Assembly: GCA_024401945.1 (NCBI GenBank)
Contig: JAKSKC010000087.1
Coordinates: 1 to 5,767, forward strand
DNA length: 5,767 nt
Source of the DNA: Bacteroidales bacterium
Lineage (GTDB): Bacteria; Bacteroidota; Bacteroidia; Bacteroidales; UBA932
Direction: 5' to 3'
The notes under the pieces were generated by a model. It saw nothing but the letters and a program-made list of their open reading frames with translations. It had not been told where the DNA came from and ran no database searches. A program made the position numbers and the translations under genes. Below, in pieces: positions 1-5,767 of the stretch; position 1 is the first letter of the stretch, and each line of letters opens with the position of its first letter.

Positions 1-461
1 CCGGACTTGCGGGTGTCGAGCTCGACTTCGTAATACAGGAACTCGTTGATATGCTCAAGACGTCCGAGACGCGAAAGGCGGAGCCTGAGGTCGTAAAGAC
101 CTGCATACTCATATTCCTCATCCATTCCGGAAGCAGCCTCCTTCAGGGCGGATGTACGCACAAGAAGGACGGAACCGAAATCGAAATCGTCCCTCAGGGA
201 GCCCTCCTGGTAATCTATGACGGGAGCCTGGACGACTTTCCCCTCCATCTCGAAGAAATGGTCCGCATATGTCAGGACCGCACCGGTATCCTCTGCAATC
301 TGCACCATACGGTCCTGCGCAAAATTAACCCATCTGAGGCCGGTTTCCTTCGTACAGATAAAAGCATAATCCCCACCGGCCTTCGCGGCCATCTCCTTCA
401 CCGCCTTTGAGGAGCATCTCGGCGGAATCCTGAAAAAATCAAGCTCTTTCATATATTTCAT
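1..461 (-). CDS. Glycosyltransferase family 2-type protein, N-terminal 153 residues (runs off left edge)
   Basis: The visible 153 residues begin [15 protein letters not shown] and include [20 protein letters not shown] (about residues 94-113), then [13 protein letters not shown] and a final ELDTRKS. From memory, this is the leader region of a roughly 450-residue Bacteroidales glycosyltransferase 2 protein, in which the catalytic GT2 fold (DxD motif) follows this N-terminal domain. That catalytic part lies outside the window, so sugar and acceptor cannot be stated. I chose the ATG at 461-459 because it overlaps the stop of the upstream ABC gene as ATGA, the usual sign of translational coupling. 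A second ATG at 452-450 (MKELDFF) is a possible alternative. There is no separate promoter or room for one, so it should be cotranscribed with the transporter from the promoter near 3172-3202. A cytoplasmic location is expected since no membrane segment is seen. Family assignment is fairly firm; substrate is unknown. Confidence 0.75.
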   Translation of the reverse strand, partial: MKYMKELDFFRIPPRCSSKAVKEMAAKAGGDYAFICTKETGLRWVNFAQDRMVQIAEDTGAVLTYADHFFEMEGKVVQAPVIDYQEGSLRDDFDFGSVLLVRTSALKEAASGMDEEYEYAGLYDLRLRLSRLGRLEHINEFLYYEVELDTRKS

Positions 462-3148
462 TTCTTAATCTTCATTTTCATCTCACACCCTCCGTCCTTT
501 CCATAGGCCTCCACAGTGTCGCACACACCCTTCAGGATTGCATCTTCCAGCTCATATTTCCCACCTGACAGTATTTCAGAGTCGAAAGGATGCGGCGAAC
601 TGATATACAGATCCGTCGAGGCCGTCTTCTCCGAATACGTCAGCCGCACCTGTGTCCCCTGCCCTGTTCCGAGGATAGTGAGCGCTTCTTCGACGGCATG
701 TATTGCCCGGTCACGTATTGCATCAGAGAGGTAGTACCGCTTGCAGAAATTGTCCATACGACCTATCATCTCATAGTAGTCATAGCGGGATGAACTGATT
801 TCATAGACGCATTCGCGGAGCTTATTGATGAACATACGGGTCCTCTCCTTCTGGGGATTTTCAAAGATACGCTCCGGAGAGCCTTCCTCATATATCACGC
901 CCTGGTCCATATAAATGACCCTGTTGCTGACCTGTCGGGCGAAATCCATCTCGTGAGTCACCACAATCATTGTCATCCCCTGACGGGCAAGGGTGCGCAT
1001 AACGCCGAGCACCTCGCTGACCATTGTAGGGTCCAGCGCGGAGGTCGGTTCGTCGAACAGAAGTATTTCAGGATGCATAGCAAGGGCCCTTGCTATCGCC
1101 GCACGCTGCTTCTGGCCGCCGGAAAGCTGGTTCGGCATAGCGTATGCCTTTTCCGCAAGTCCCACCATCCCGAGATATTCCATCGCTTCCGCCTCGGCCC
1201 CGCTTTTGGACTTGCCGAGCAGATCCATGGGAGCCATCGTTATGTTGTCAAGTACATTCTTGTTGTTGAACAGATTGAATGACTGGAACACCATTCCCAT
1301 CTTCCTTCTCAGGGAAGGGATATCGGCATCAGGGTCCGTCATATCATACCCGTCGATGACAATCTGTCCGGATGTTGGCTTCTCCAGCAGGTTGAGACAT
1401 CTCAGGAAGGTGCTCTTCCCTGTTCCGGAAGGACCTATTACAGAGATCACGTCACCCTTTTTGATATCGATGTTCACATCCTTCAGGACCTCAAGGTTGC
1501 CGTCGAAAACCTTCTTCAAATGACGCACGCTGATGATGGCGTCATTCTCCTGCCTGCAGACAAGGAACCTGCGCCTTCTGCGTGACGAGGATATGGCCCT
1601 GCATCCTGCAACGGCGGCGGCAAGGGCCACAGCAGAGCCGAGGACGATCAGAGCCAGGAGCCCGTGGCCGCGTCCACCTTCATCAGTCTCTTCCTTTGTG
1701 ACATAGACCGCATTGGAATAGTAATATGGATTGGAGAACAGGACATTCCTCTCCCTGCTCGGATATCTCAGAATAAGAGAAGCAACACAATCAATCTTCC
1801 CGGAATTCAGCGAAAGGGCGGAAACAGGATTGTCCATCAGGATAATCTCAACCGGTCTGCCGAGGCTTGCCGCCAGATGGTTGACAAGCTCGACCTCGAA
1901 TCCGACGACTTTCCCTCCGGCGACATAATTGAACGGGAAATGGGATCCCTGCATCCCCACTTTCAACGGAGTTCCTTCAGTATATGGATCGTGGAAGCAA
2001 CCTGTAGTGTCAGGATTCGCCGTACCGGAAAGCCACCTGGCCTGCATCTCATTCCAGGCAGGACTGTCAATCATCCCTTCCAGGAAATCATTGACCCGGT
2101 CACAGAGCCCGGTGTTCCATTTCTCGAACACGAAGCCTATTTCCTTACTGCCCAGGAACGACTCGTGCCCGACGATATCAGGATGGGTGAGCCTGACGGA
2201 CTGCAGGGTGACACTCTCTATGTAGGCAGCATCCAGCTTTCCCTGTTCCAGCGCAACCAGCATCGCCGATATGTCATTGAAACGGCTGACGTTCAATGGC
2301 TGCAGGGAATCTGTGACGGCCATGTCATGATGGCTGCCTGCTATTACGCCCAGATGGGCATATCTCAAGTCGGACTCGTTCTCGATCTTCACCTGTTCCT
2401 TGCCGCTGCAGGAGCCGAGGAAAAGCACCAGCAGGATAACGGCCTGCAACGCACCCGGATGTCCGGAGCGTTTCCTTTCCCTGAAGAGGAACTTCAGGAG
2501 CAGACCTATCAGCCACGCAAGGAAGAAATAGACAAGCGCCGCCGCGAGCAAGGGCAGGAACGCATCGAAAGTCCTCGCCCTGATAAGGTCTGTAGCCTTC
2601 GTCACGTCCACGACAGCGACATAGCCGACGATGGCGGTACCCTTGAGGATATTGATAATCTCTCCCTGATAGACCGGGAGGACTGTCTTCACGGCCTGGG
2701 GCAGGACAATCTTCAGAAAAGTCCTGGTCTTAGTATAGCCCAGGGAAAGACCGGCCTCGGTTTGTCCCCTGTCGATACTGGTGATTGCGGAACGCAGCAT
2801 CTCGCAGAAATATGCCGAACCGTTGATAGCAAATGTCAGGATAGCCACAATGACACTGTTCACATCGACCCTTGCGAGAATGACATAGAACATAATCAGG
2901 AGGAGGAGCAGTGTCGGAGTGCCGCGGATGATGTCGATATATGCCTTAGCAATGCTTGAGAGCCATTTTTTATTGCTCATACGCATCCAGCAGACCAGTC
3001 CGCCGAGGACTGTGCCAAGGAGTACTGCGAAAACAGTTACGATGACGGTGACTTTGAGTCCGTCAATTATCATCAGATATCTGTCGTCTTCGATAAAGTT
3101 AATCTCTATCGACTGAGCTAATCCGTGCAAAAAATCAGTCAGAATCAT
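458..3148 (-). CDS. Single-chain polar amino-acid ABC importer: permease + substrate-binding + ATPase + C-terminal extension
   Basis: One uninterrupted 896-residue frame. Residues 1-226 are a HisM/GlnP-type permease with about five membrane segments and an EAA loop (EAGLSLGY...FLKIVLPQA, 131-152). Residues 234-247 form a hydrophobic stretch ending in the lipobox-like LGSC. Residues about 260-487 are SBP_bac_3-like, with the C-lobe half before the N-lobe half; R465 in [10 protein letters not shown] aligns with the carboxylate-binding arginine of the family. Residues about 496-517 are a membrane segment followed by RRRRR. Residues 536-782 are a GlnQ/HisP-type ATPase: Walker [10 protein letters not shown] (572-580), Q622, signature LSGGQ (675-679), Walker B ILLFDE (695-700), D-loop SALD and H732. 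Residues 783-896 are a further domain, perhaps a degenerate GHKL fold. Predicted topology is consistent: binding region outside, ATPase inside. Two copies would make a full importer; the exact amino acid is unknown. The frame stays open to 3208, but the Bacteroidota promoter lies there, so ATG 3148-3146 (MILTDFLHG) is the start. It is operonic with the downstream glycosyltransferase through an ATGA overlap. Confidence 0.9.
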   Translation of the reverse strand: MILTDFLHGLAQSIEINFIEDDRYLMIIDGLKVTVIVTVFAVLLGTVLGGLVCWMRMSNKKWLSSIAKAYIDIIRGTPTLLLLLIMFYVILARVDVNSVIVAILTFAINGSAYFCEMLRSAITSIDRGQTEAGLSLGYTKTRTFLKIVLPQAVKTVLPVYQGEIINILKGTAIVGYVAVVDVTKATDLIRARTFDAFLPLLAAALVYFFLAWLIGLLLKFLFRERKRSGHPGALQAVILLVLFLGSCSGKEQVKIENESDLRYAHLGVIAGSHHDMAVTDSLQPLNVSRFNDISAMLVALEQGKLDAAYIESVTLQSVRLTHPDIVGHESFLGSKEIGFVFEKWNTGLCDRVNDFLEGMIDSPAWNEMQARWLSGTANPDTTGCFHDPYTEGTPLKVGMQGSHFPFNYVAGGKVVGFEVELVNHLAASLGRPVEIILMDNPVSALSLNSGKIDCVASLILRYPSRERNVLFSNPYYYSNAVYVTKEETDEGGRGHGLLALIVLGSAVALAAAVAGCRAISSSRRRRRFLVCRQENDAIISVRHLKKVFDGNLEVLKDVNIDIKKGDVISVIGPSGTGKSTFLRCLNLLEKPTSGQIVIDGYDMTDPDADIPSLRRKMGMVFQSFNLFNNKNVLDNITMAPMDLLGKSKSGAEAEAMEYLGMVGLAEKAYAMPNQLSGGQKQRAAIARALAMHPEILLFDEPTSALDPTMVSEVLGVMRTLARQGMTMIVVTHEMDFARQVSNRVIYMDQGVIYEEGSPERIFENPQKERTRMFINKLRECVYEISSSRYDYYEMIGRMDNFCKRYYLSDAIRDRAIHAVEEALTILGTGQGTQVRLTYSEKTASTDLYISSPHPFDSEILSGGKYELEDAILKGVCDTVEAYGKDGGCEMKMKIKK
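461..802 (-). other. C-terminal extension of the ABC ATPase, possibly degenerate GHKL/HATPase-like domain
   Basis: A typical GlnQ/HisP ATPase ends shortly after the motif seen here as [17 protein letters not shown] (residues 761-777). This protein continues for more than 100 residues: [20 protein letters not shown], a helix-like segment with [12 protein letters not shown], then alternating hydrophobic strands ([15 protein letters not shown]) and a terminal EMKMKIKK. The helix with VEEAL followed by strands recalls the N-box region of anti-sigma-factor-type GHKL domains, but the N-box asparagine and the glycine-rich ATP-lid motifs are absent. I recall similar tails on some Clostridia amino-acid ABC ATPases, without being certain. 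A regulatory or dimerisation role is inference. Confidence 0.45.
2408..2449 (-). other. Internal lipoprotein-type signal within the ABC fusion
   Basis: After the last permease helix the chain has a basic cytoplasmic stretch (RERKRSGH, residues 223-230), then a hydrophobic run [12 protein letters not shown] ending at Cys247 (codon 2410-2408). This has the order of a type II signal peptide: basic n-region, h-region, then lipobox L-G-S-C. The binding domain begins right after it. The simplest reading is that a former lipoprotein binding-protein gene was fused behind the permease gene and its signal now serves as a membrane segment. Whether signal peptidase II still cleaves here cannot be told from sequence. 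Confidence 0.55.
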
Positions 3149-3171
3149 AAAACAAATTTCACCATAAGGAA

Positions 3172-3202
3172 CAAATGTAAAATTAAAGTATATTGTCGCA
3201 AA
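3172..3202 (-). promoter_or_regulatory. Bacteroidota-type promoter for the ABC importer operon
   Basis: On the minus strand the -33 element TTTG (3202-3199) is followed, after 19 bases, by the -7 element TACATTTG (3179-3172). Both match the TTTG / TAnnTTTG consensus of the Bacteroides primary sigma factor, and the spacing is in the normal range. Transcription would start roughly at 3165-3169, giving a leader of about 20 bases before the ATG at 3148. That excludes the upstream start codons in the same frame. Confidence 0.75.
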
Positions 3203-3223
3203 TAACAAAAATTGTTATGTTTG
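3191..3223 (+). promoter_or_regulatory. Bacteroidota-type promoter for the mannosyltransferase gene
   Basis: A perfect -7 element TATGTTTG lies at 3216-3223, with TATTG (3191-3195) 20 bases upstream as a somewhat weak -33 element. Transcription would begin near 3227-3231, leaving only about 10-14 bases before the ATG at 3241. So the gene has a very short leader and no Shine-Dalgarno sequence. The -33 elements of this and the opposing promoter lie within a few bases of each other, so both polymerases are unlikely to bind at once. Confidence 0.65.
3202..3218. repeat. 17-bp palindrome in the divergent promoter region (possible operator)
   Basis: ATAACAA (3202-3208) and TTGTTAT (3212-3218) are perfect inverted 7-bp arms around AAA. 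The flanks GCAA (3198-3201) and TTGC (3221-3224) extend the symmetry if a two-base offset is allowed. The palindrome fills the spacer of the plus promoter, touches its -7 box and abuts the -33 element of the minus promoter, a position from which a bound dimeric regulator could control both genes. No regulator gene is in the window. Chance symmetry in A+T-rich DNA is possible. Confidence 0.4.
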
Positions 3224-3240
3224 CATATAACATTCTTGAT

Positions 3241-3972
3241 ATGGAGAAAAAACTAGTAATCATCCCTACCTACAATGAGATCGACAACATCGAAGCGATC
3301 ATCCGCAAGGTGATGTCCCTCGACGGCGAATATAACATCCTCATAATAGATGACGGCTCGCCGGACGGCACAGCAGACGTCGTGAAAAGGCTTCAGGAAG
3401 AGGTCGTCGGAGGGCTGGACATGATAGAAAGAAGCGGGAAACTCGGACTCGGGACCGCCTACCTCACAGGATTCAAGTGGGCGCTCGACCATGGTTTCGA
3501 CTACATCTTCGAAATGGATGCAGACTTCTCGCACAGCCCGGACGACCTCCCGAGGCTCCTGGAGGCGTGCAAGGACAGAGGCGCAGACCTCTCCATCGGT
3601 TCGAGATACTGCAACGGCGTAAGCGTCGTCAACTGGCCAATAGGCAGGATACTTATCTCCTACTTTGCCTCCCAGTATGTACGCACCGCGCTCGGCGTCA
3701 ATATCTATGACACCACAGCGGGATTCAAGTGCTACACCAGGAAGGTCCTTGAGACAATAGACTTGGATGCCGTGAAGATGAAGGGATACGGCTTCCAGAT
3801 CGAGATGAAATACTCGGCCTACAAACTCGGTTTCAAGATCGAGGAAGTGCCTGTGATATTCATCAACCGCCAGCTCGGCGCATCGAAGATGTCCAGCGGA
3901 ATATTCGGCGAGGCCTTCTGGGGCGTCATCAACCTCAGGTTCCGCAAAATCAAGCCGAAAGCTACTGTATAA
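3241..3972 (+). CDS. Polyprenol monophosphomannose synthase-like glycosyltransferase (GT2, DPM1-type)
   Basis: The 243-residue protein matches the soluble Dpm1/Ppm1 group, which transfers mannose from GDP-mannose to a polyprenyl (or dolichyl) phosphate at the inner face of the cytoplasmic membrane, giving a lipid-linked mannose donor. Motifs in order: PTYNE (9-13), DDGSPDGT (37-44), RSGKLGLGTAY (64-74), the metal-binding DAD within EMDADFSH (91-98), GSRY (120-123), TAGFKCY (159-165), GYGFQIEM (182-189) and RQLGASKM (210-217). There is no C-terminal membrane domain, so it is the short soluble form with full family length. The start is ATG 3241-3243 (MEKKLVIIP); earlier in-frame starts would lie in the promoter and add residues that do not fit the family. 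Its end overlaps convergent tex by 11 bp. In Bacteroidota the donor could feed protein O-glycosylation or surface glycans; that role, and mannose as the sugar, are inferred from family. Confidence 0.9.
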   Translation: MEKKLVIIPTYNEIDNIEAIIRKVMSLDGEYNILIIDDGSPDGTADVVKRLQEEVVGGLDMIERSGKLGLGTAYLTGFKWALDHGFDYIFEMDADFSHSPDDLPRLLEACKDRGADLSIGSRYCNGVSVVNWPIGRILISYFASQYVRTALGVNIYDTTAGFKCYTRKVLETIDLDAVKMKGYGFQIEMKYSAYKLGFKIEEVPVIFINRQLGASKMSSGIFGEAFWGVINLRFRKIKPKATV

Positions 3973-5767
3973 GTCTGAGAGAAATACGCGACCTCTCGAG
4001 GTCGGTTTGAAGTACTGAAACTTTCACCTGCTGGTGCAGTTTCAGTATTTTTGTCGGGTCGGCAAGTCCCCGTACGCCCATCTGGGACACGTGGATGAGG
4101 CCGTTTTCATGGAGACCGATATCCACGAAAGCGCCGAAATTGGTGATATTCGTGACAATGCCCGGAAGTTCCATCCCCGGATAGAGGTCCTCGATGGAGT
4201 GGACGTCGGAAGAGAACTCGAAAGCCTGGGCCTGCTCACGCGGGTCCCTTCCCGGCTTCACAAGTTCCTTGAGAATGTCGTTGATGGTAGGCAGTCCGAA
4301 ATCGCCCTCCACGAAATCCTCGGCCTTGATCTTCGAACAGAGTTCCGCGTTCCCGACAAGGTCCTTCGTGCTGACTCCGAGGCTCCCGGCCATCCTGTCC
4401 ACGACCTTATATGCCTCGGGATGCACTGCCGAATTGTCAAGAGGGTTTGCGGCTCCGGAGATGCGCAGGAATCCCGCACACTGCTCGAACGCCTTGTCGC
4501 CGAGGCGCGGGACCTTCTTCAGTTCGGCCCTTGAAGAGAAGGCTCCGTTGGCATTCCGGTACACGATGATATTCTCGGCCAGTGAAGGTCCTATACCGGA
4601 AACATAGCTGAGAAGATAAGGACTGGCAGTATTGAGATTGACTCCGACACTGTTCACGCAGTATTCCACCGTATTCTCCAGTTTCTCCTTCAGGAGATTC
4701 TGGTCCACATCGTGCTGGTACTGGCCCACTCCGAGGTTCTTAGGGTCTATCTTCACGAGTTCCGCAAGCGGGTCCATCAGACGCCGGCCGATAGAAACGG
4801 CGCCGCGCACCGTGACGTCCTCATCGGGGAATTCCTTACGCGCCACCTCGGATGCAGAGTAGATGGAAGCACCGTCCTCTGACACTGTCCACACCTTGCA
4901 GTCCTGCGGGAGAGGGACCTTCTTCATCAGTTCCTCGGTTTCACGCGATGCCGTGCCGTTGCCGATTGCAATGGCCTGTATGCCGTATTTCTCAATTATC
5001 GAAGAAAGGGTCATTATGGATTTCACCTTGTCGCTCTGCGGAGGATGCGGGAAAATAATCTCGTGGTGCAGCAGATTGCCCTGCTCATCAAGGCAGGCGA
5101 GCTTGCAGCCATTTCGGAAACCCGGGTCTATCGCAAGGGTGCGCTTCTGACCGACAGGAGAGGACAGGAGGAGCTGGCGGAGATTCTCTCCGAACACATT
5201 GATGGCCTCCACATCCGCCTTTTCCTTGGCCTCCTTCAGGATTTCATTCGAGATGGAAGGCTCGAGGAGACGCTTGTAGGAATCCTCGACGGCAAGGTTG
5301 ATCTGCTCCGCAAGGGCCTTGGAGGGGTATGAATGTTCCTGGCAGAAATCATAATATATCTTTTTGGCGCAGCGCTCCGGATCTGCATCTATGCTGACAG
5401 AGAGGAATCCCTCCCCGGCGGCACGCAAAATGGCAAGGACATTGTGCGACGGGATGCGCTGCAAAGGCATCGAGAAATCGAAGTATGTCCTGTACTTGGA
5501 AGCGTCCTGGGATGCCTGTGCGGCCTTGGTGGCCTTTGCGACAATCCTCCTGCTCCGGAATATGCTCCTCATCGCCTCGCGGATTCCGGCAATCTCGCTG
5601 AGACGTTCGGCTATGATGTCCCTCGCCCCGGCAAGCGCATCATCGACGGTAGGAACCTTGGCATTGATGAACCGTCGTGCATCAGCGGCCGGATCCACCA
5701 CTCCCCTGACATTCCACATCCTGTCGGCGAGAGGTTCGAGACCCGCTTCCTTGGCTATTGTGGCACG
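3962..5767 (-). CDS. tex: Tex family S1 RNA-binding protein, C-terminal 601 residues (start lies beyond right edge)
   Basis: The frame is open to the window end and begins mid-domain with RATIAKEAGLEPLAD, typical of the Tex N-terminal helical region, so about 100 residues are missing from a protein usually a little over 700 long. Visible domains: helical Tex core (about 1-205), YqgF/RNase H-like domain starting at LAIDPGFRNGCKLACL (about 209-336), the hallmark GVGQYQHDVDQ (346-356), paired helix-hairpin-helix motifs (about 381-437, SYVSGIGPSLAENI and VPRLGDKAFEQCAGFL), and a C-terminal S1 domain (about 530-599, GIVTNITNFGAFVDIGLHENGLIHVSQ). Tex binds nucleic acid and associates with transcription or RNA metabolism; its precise role is not settled and nothing here refines it. 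It is cytoplasmic. The stop TAG is at 3964-3962, overlapping the end of the mannosyltransferase gene. The internal ATG at 5719 is not the start. Confidence 0.95.
   Translation of the reverse strand, partial: RATIAKEAGLEPLADRMWNVRGVVDPAADARRFINAKVPTVDDALAGARDIIAERLSEIAGIREAMRSIFRSRRIVAKATKAAQASQDASKYRTYFDFSMPLQRIPSHNVLAILRAAGEGFLSVSIDADPERCAKKIYYDFCQEHSYPSKALAEQINLAVEDSYKRLLEPSISNEILKEAKEKADVEAINVFGENLRQLLLSSPVGQKRTLAIDPGFRNGCKLACLDEQGNLLHHEIIFPHPPQSDKVKSIMTLSSIIEKYGIQAIAIGNGTASRETEELMKKVPLPQDCKVWTVSEDGASIYSASEVARKEFPDEDVTVRGAVSIGRRLMDPLAELVKIDPKNLGVGQYQHDVDQNLLKEKLENTVEYCVNSVGVNLNTASPYLLSYVSGIGPSLAENIIVYRNANGAFSSRAELKKVPRLGDKAFEQCAGFLRISGAANPLDNSAVHPEAYKVVDRMAGSLGVSTKDLVGNAELCSKIKAEDFVEGDFGLPTINDILKELVKPGRDPREQAQAFEFSSDVHSIEDLYPGMELPGIVTNITNFGAFVDIGLHENGLIHVSQMGVRGLADPTKILKLHQQVKVSVLQTDLERSRISLRLIQ
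3989..4004 (+). repeat. Short inverted repeat in the 3' untranslated region of the mannosyltransferase mRNA
   Basis: CGACCT (3989-3994) and AGGTCG (3999-4004) are perfect 6-bp arms around a CTCG loop, 16 bases past the stop codon. Only GTTTGA follows, so it is a poor terminator alone, but it may form a stable 3' hairpin ahead of the stronger terminator at 4011-4052. The same bases encode LERSR of Tex on the other strand, so the symmetry may be incidental. Confidence 0.3.
4011..4052 (+). terminator. Intrinsic terminator for the mannosyltransferase transcript, inside tex
   Basis: TACTGAAACT (4013-4022) pairs perfectly over 10 bp with AGTTTCAGTA (4038-4047), and an inner CACC/GGTG stem (4025-4028 with 4033-4036) closes on a TGCT loop. 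Five T residues follow (4048-4052) on the plus strand; two more outer pairs are possible with 4011-4012. The hairpin lies about 40 bases after the mannosyltransferase stop. There is no T-run on the minus-strand side, so it should end plus-strand transcripts only and let tex be read through. It sits within codons of the tex S1 domain (about residues 572-585). Confidence 0.7.

Noticed and set aside
320..327. TAATTTTG on the minus strand, a -7-like element inside the glycosyltransferase gene
   Set aside because: No TTTG lies at the right distance upstream and it is within coding sequence; likely chance.
51..410. A plus-strand open frame of 119 codons at the left edge
   Set aside because: The minus strand here encodes recognisable glycosyltransferase sequence ([17 protein letters not shown]), coupled by ATGA to the previous gene.
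1540..1600. Binding-protein/ATPase junction as a frameshift or assembly artefact
   Set aside because: The frame is continuous and carries a membrane helix plus arginine cluster in the orientation needed to place the ATPase inside the cell; no start codon or spacer of a separate ATPase gene is seen. Not fully excluded without read data.
1664..2959. A long open frame (431 codons) on the plus strand opposite the ABC importer
   Set aside because: It has no recognisable domain, is rich in charged low-complexity sequence, lacks a promoter, and mirrors a minus-strand frame with clear permease and binding-protein motifs. It is an antisense shadow.
3149..3208. Extension of the importer reading frame by 20 codons to 3208
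   Set aside because: The extension runs through the predicted promoter and start site, and the added residues do not resemble a permease N-terminus.
3193..3240. Earlier in-frame starts (TTG 3193, ATG 3217) for the mannosyltransferase
   Set aside because: Both lie at or upstream of the -7 box, and the family begins at MEKKLVIIPTYNE.
3900..3961. Possible terminator for tex on the minus strand
   Set aside because: Only weak short pairings with no proper T-run are visible downstream of the tex stop.

Overview
The window looks like chromosomal DNA from a member of Bacteroidota, most likely Bacteroidales. Three things point there. Both promoters in the only intergenic gap fit the TTTG / TAnnTTTG pattern of this phylum. 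None of the visible starts has a clear Shine-Dalgarno sequence. The partial glycosyltransferase at the left edge resembles a protein I know from Bacteroides-type genomes. Base composition is about half G+C in the genes and very A+T-rich in the gap. I cannot assign a genus.

Layout. Bases 1-461 (minus) hold the N-terminal part of a family 2 glycosyltransferase-type protein that runs off the left edge. Bases 458-3148 (minus) hold one unusually long gene that encodes a complete polar amino-acid ABC importer in a single 896-residue polypeptide: permease, lipoprotein-like internal signal, substrate-binding region, second membrane anchor, ATPase and an extra C-terminal domain. Its stop overlaps the start of the glycosyltransferase gene in an ATGA, so the two form an operon. 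Bases 3149-3240 are an A+T-rich divergent promoter region with a 17-bp palindrome. Bases 3241-3972 (plus) encode a polyprenol-phosphate mannose synthase-like GT2 enzyme. Bases 3962-5767 (minus) hold the C-terminal 601 residues of Tex, an S1-domain RNA-binding protein whose start lies beyond the right edge.

The mannosyltransferase and tex genes converge and overlap by 11 bp. The best intrinsic terminator in the window, for plus-strand transcripts, lies inside the tex coding sequence at 4011-4052. No stretch over 300 bases lacks a gene. I found no tRNA, rRNA, CRISPR array, insertion sequence or phage signature.

The most unusual item is the ABC importer. Family resemblance supports amino-acid uptake, but the all-in-one architecture, the lobe order of its binding protein, a lipobox buried mid-protein and a degenerate GHKL-like tail are each worth checking. 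The rest is ordinary housekeeping: envelope glycosylation and transcription or RNA-binding functions.
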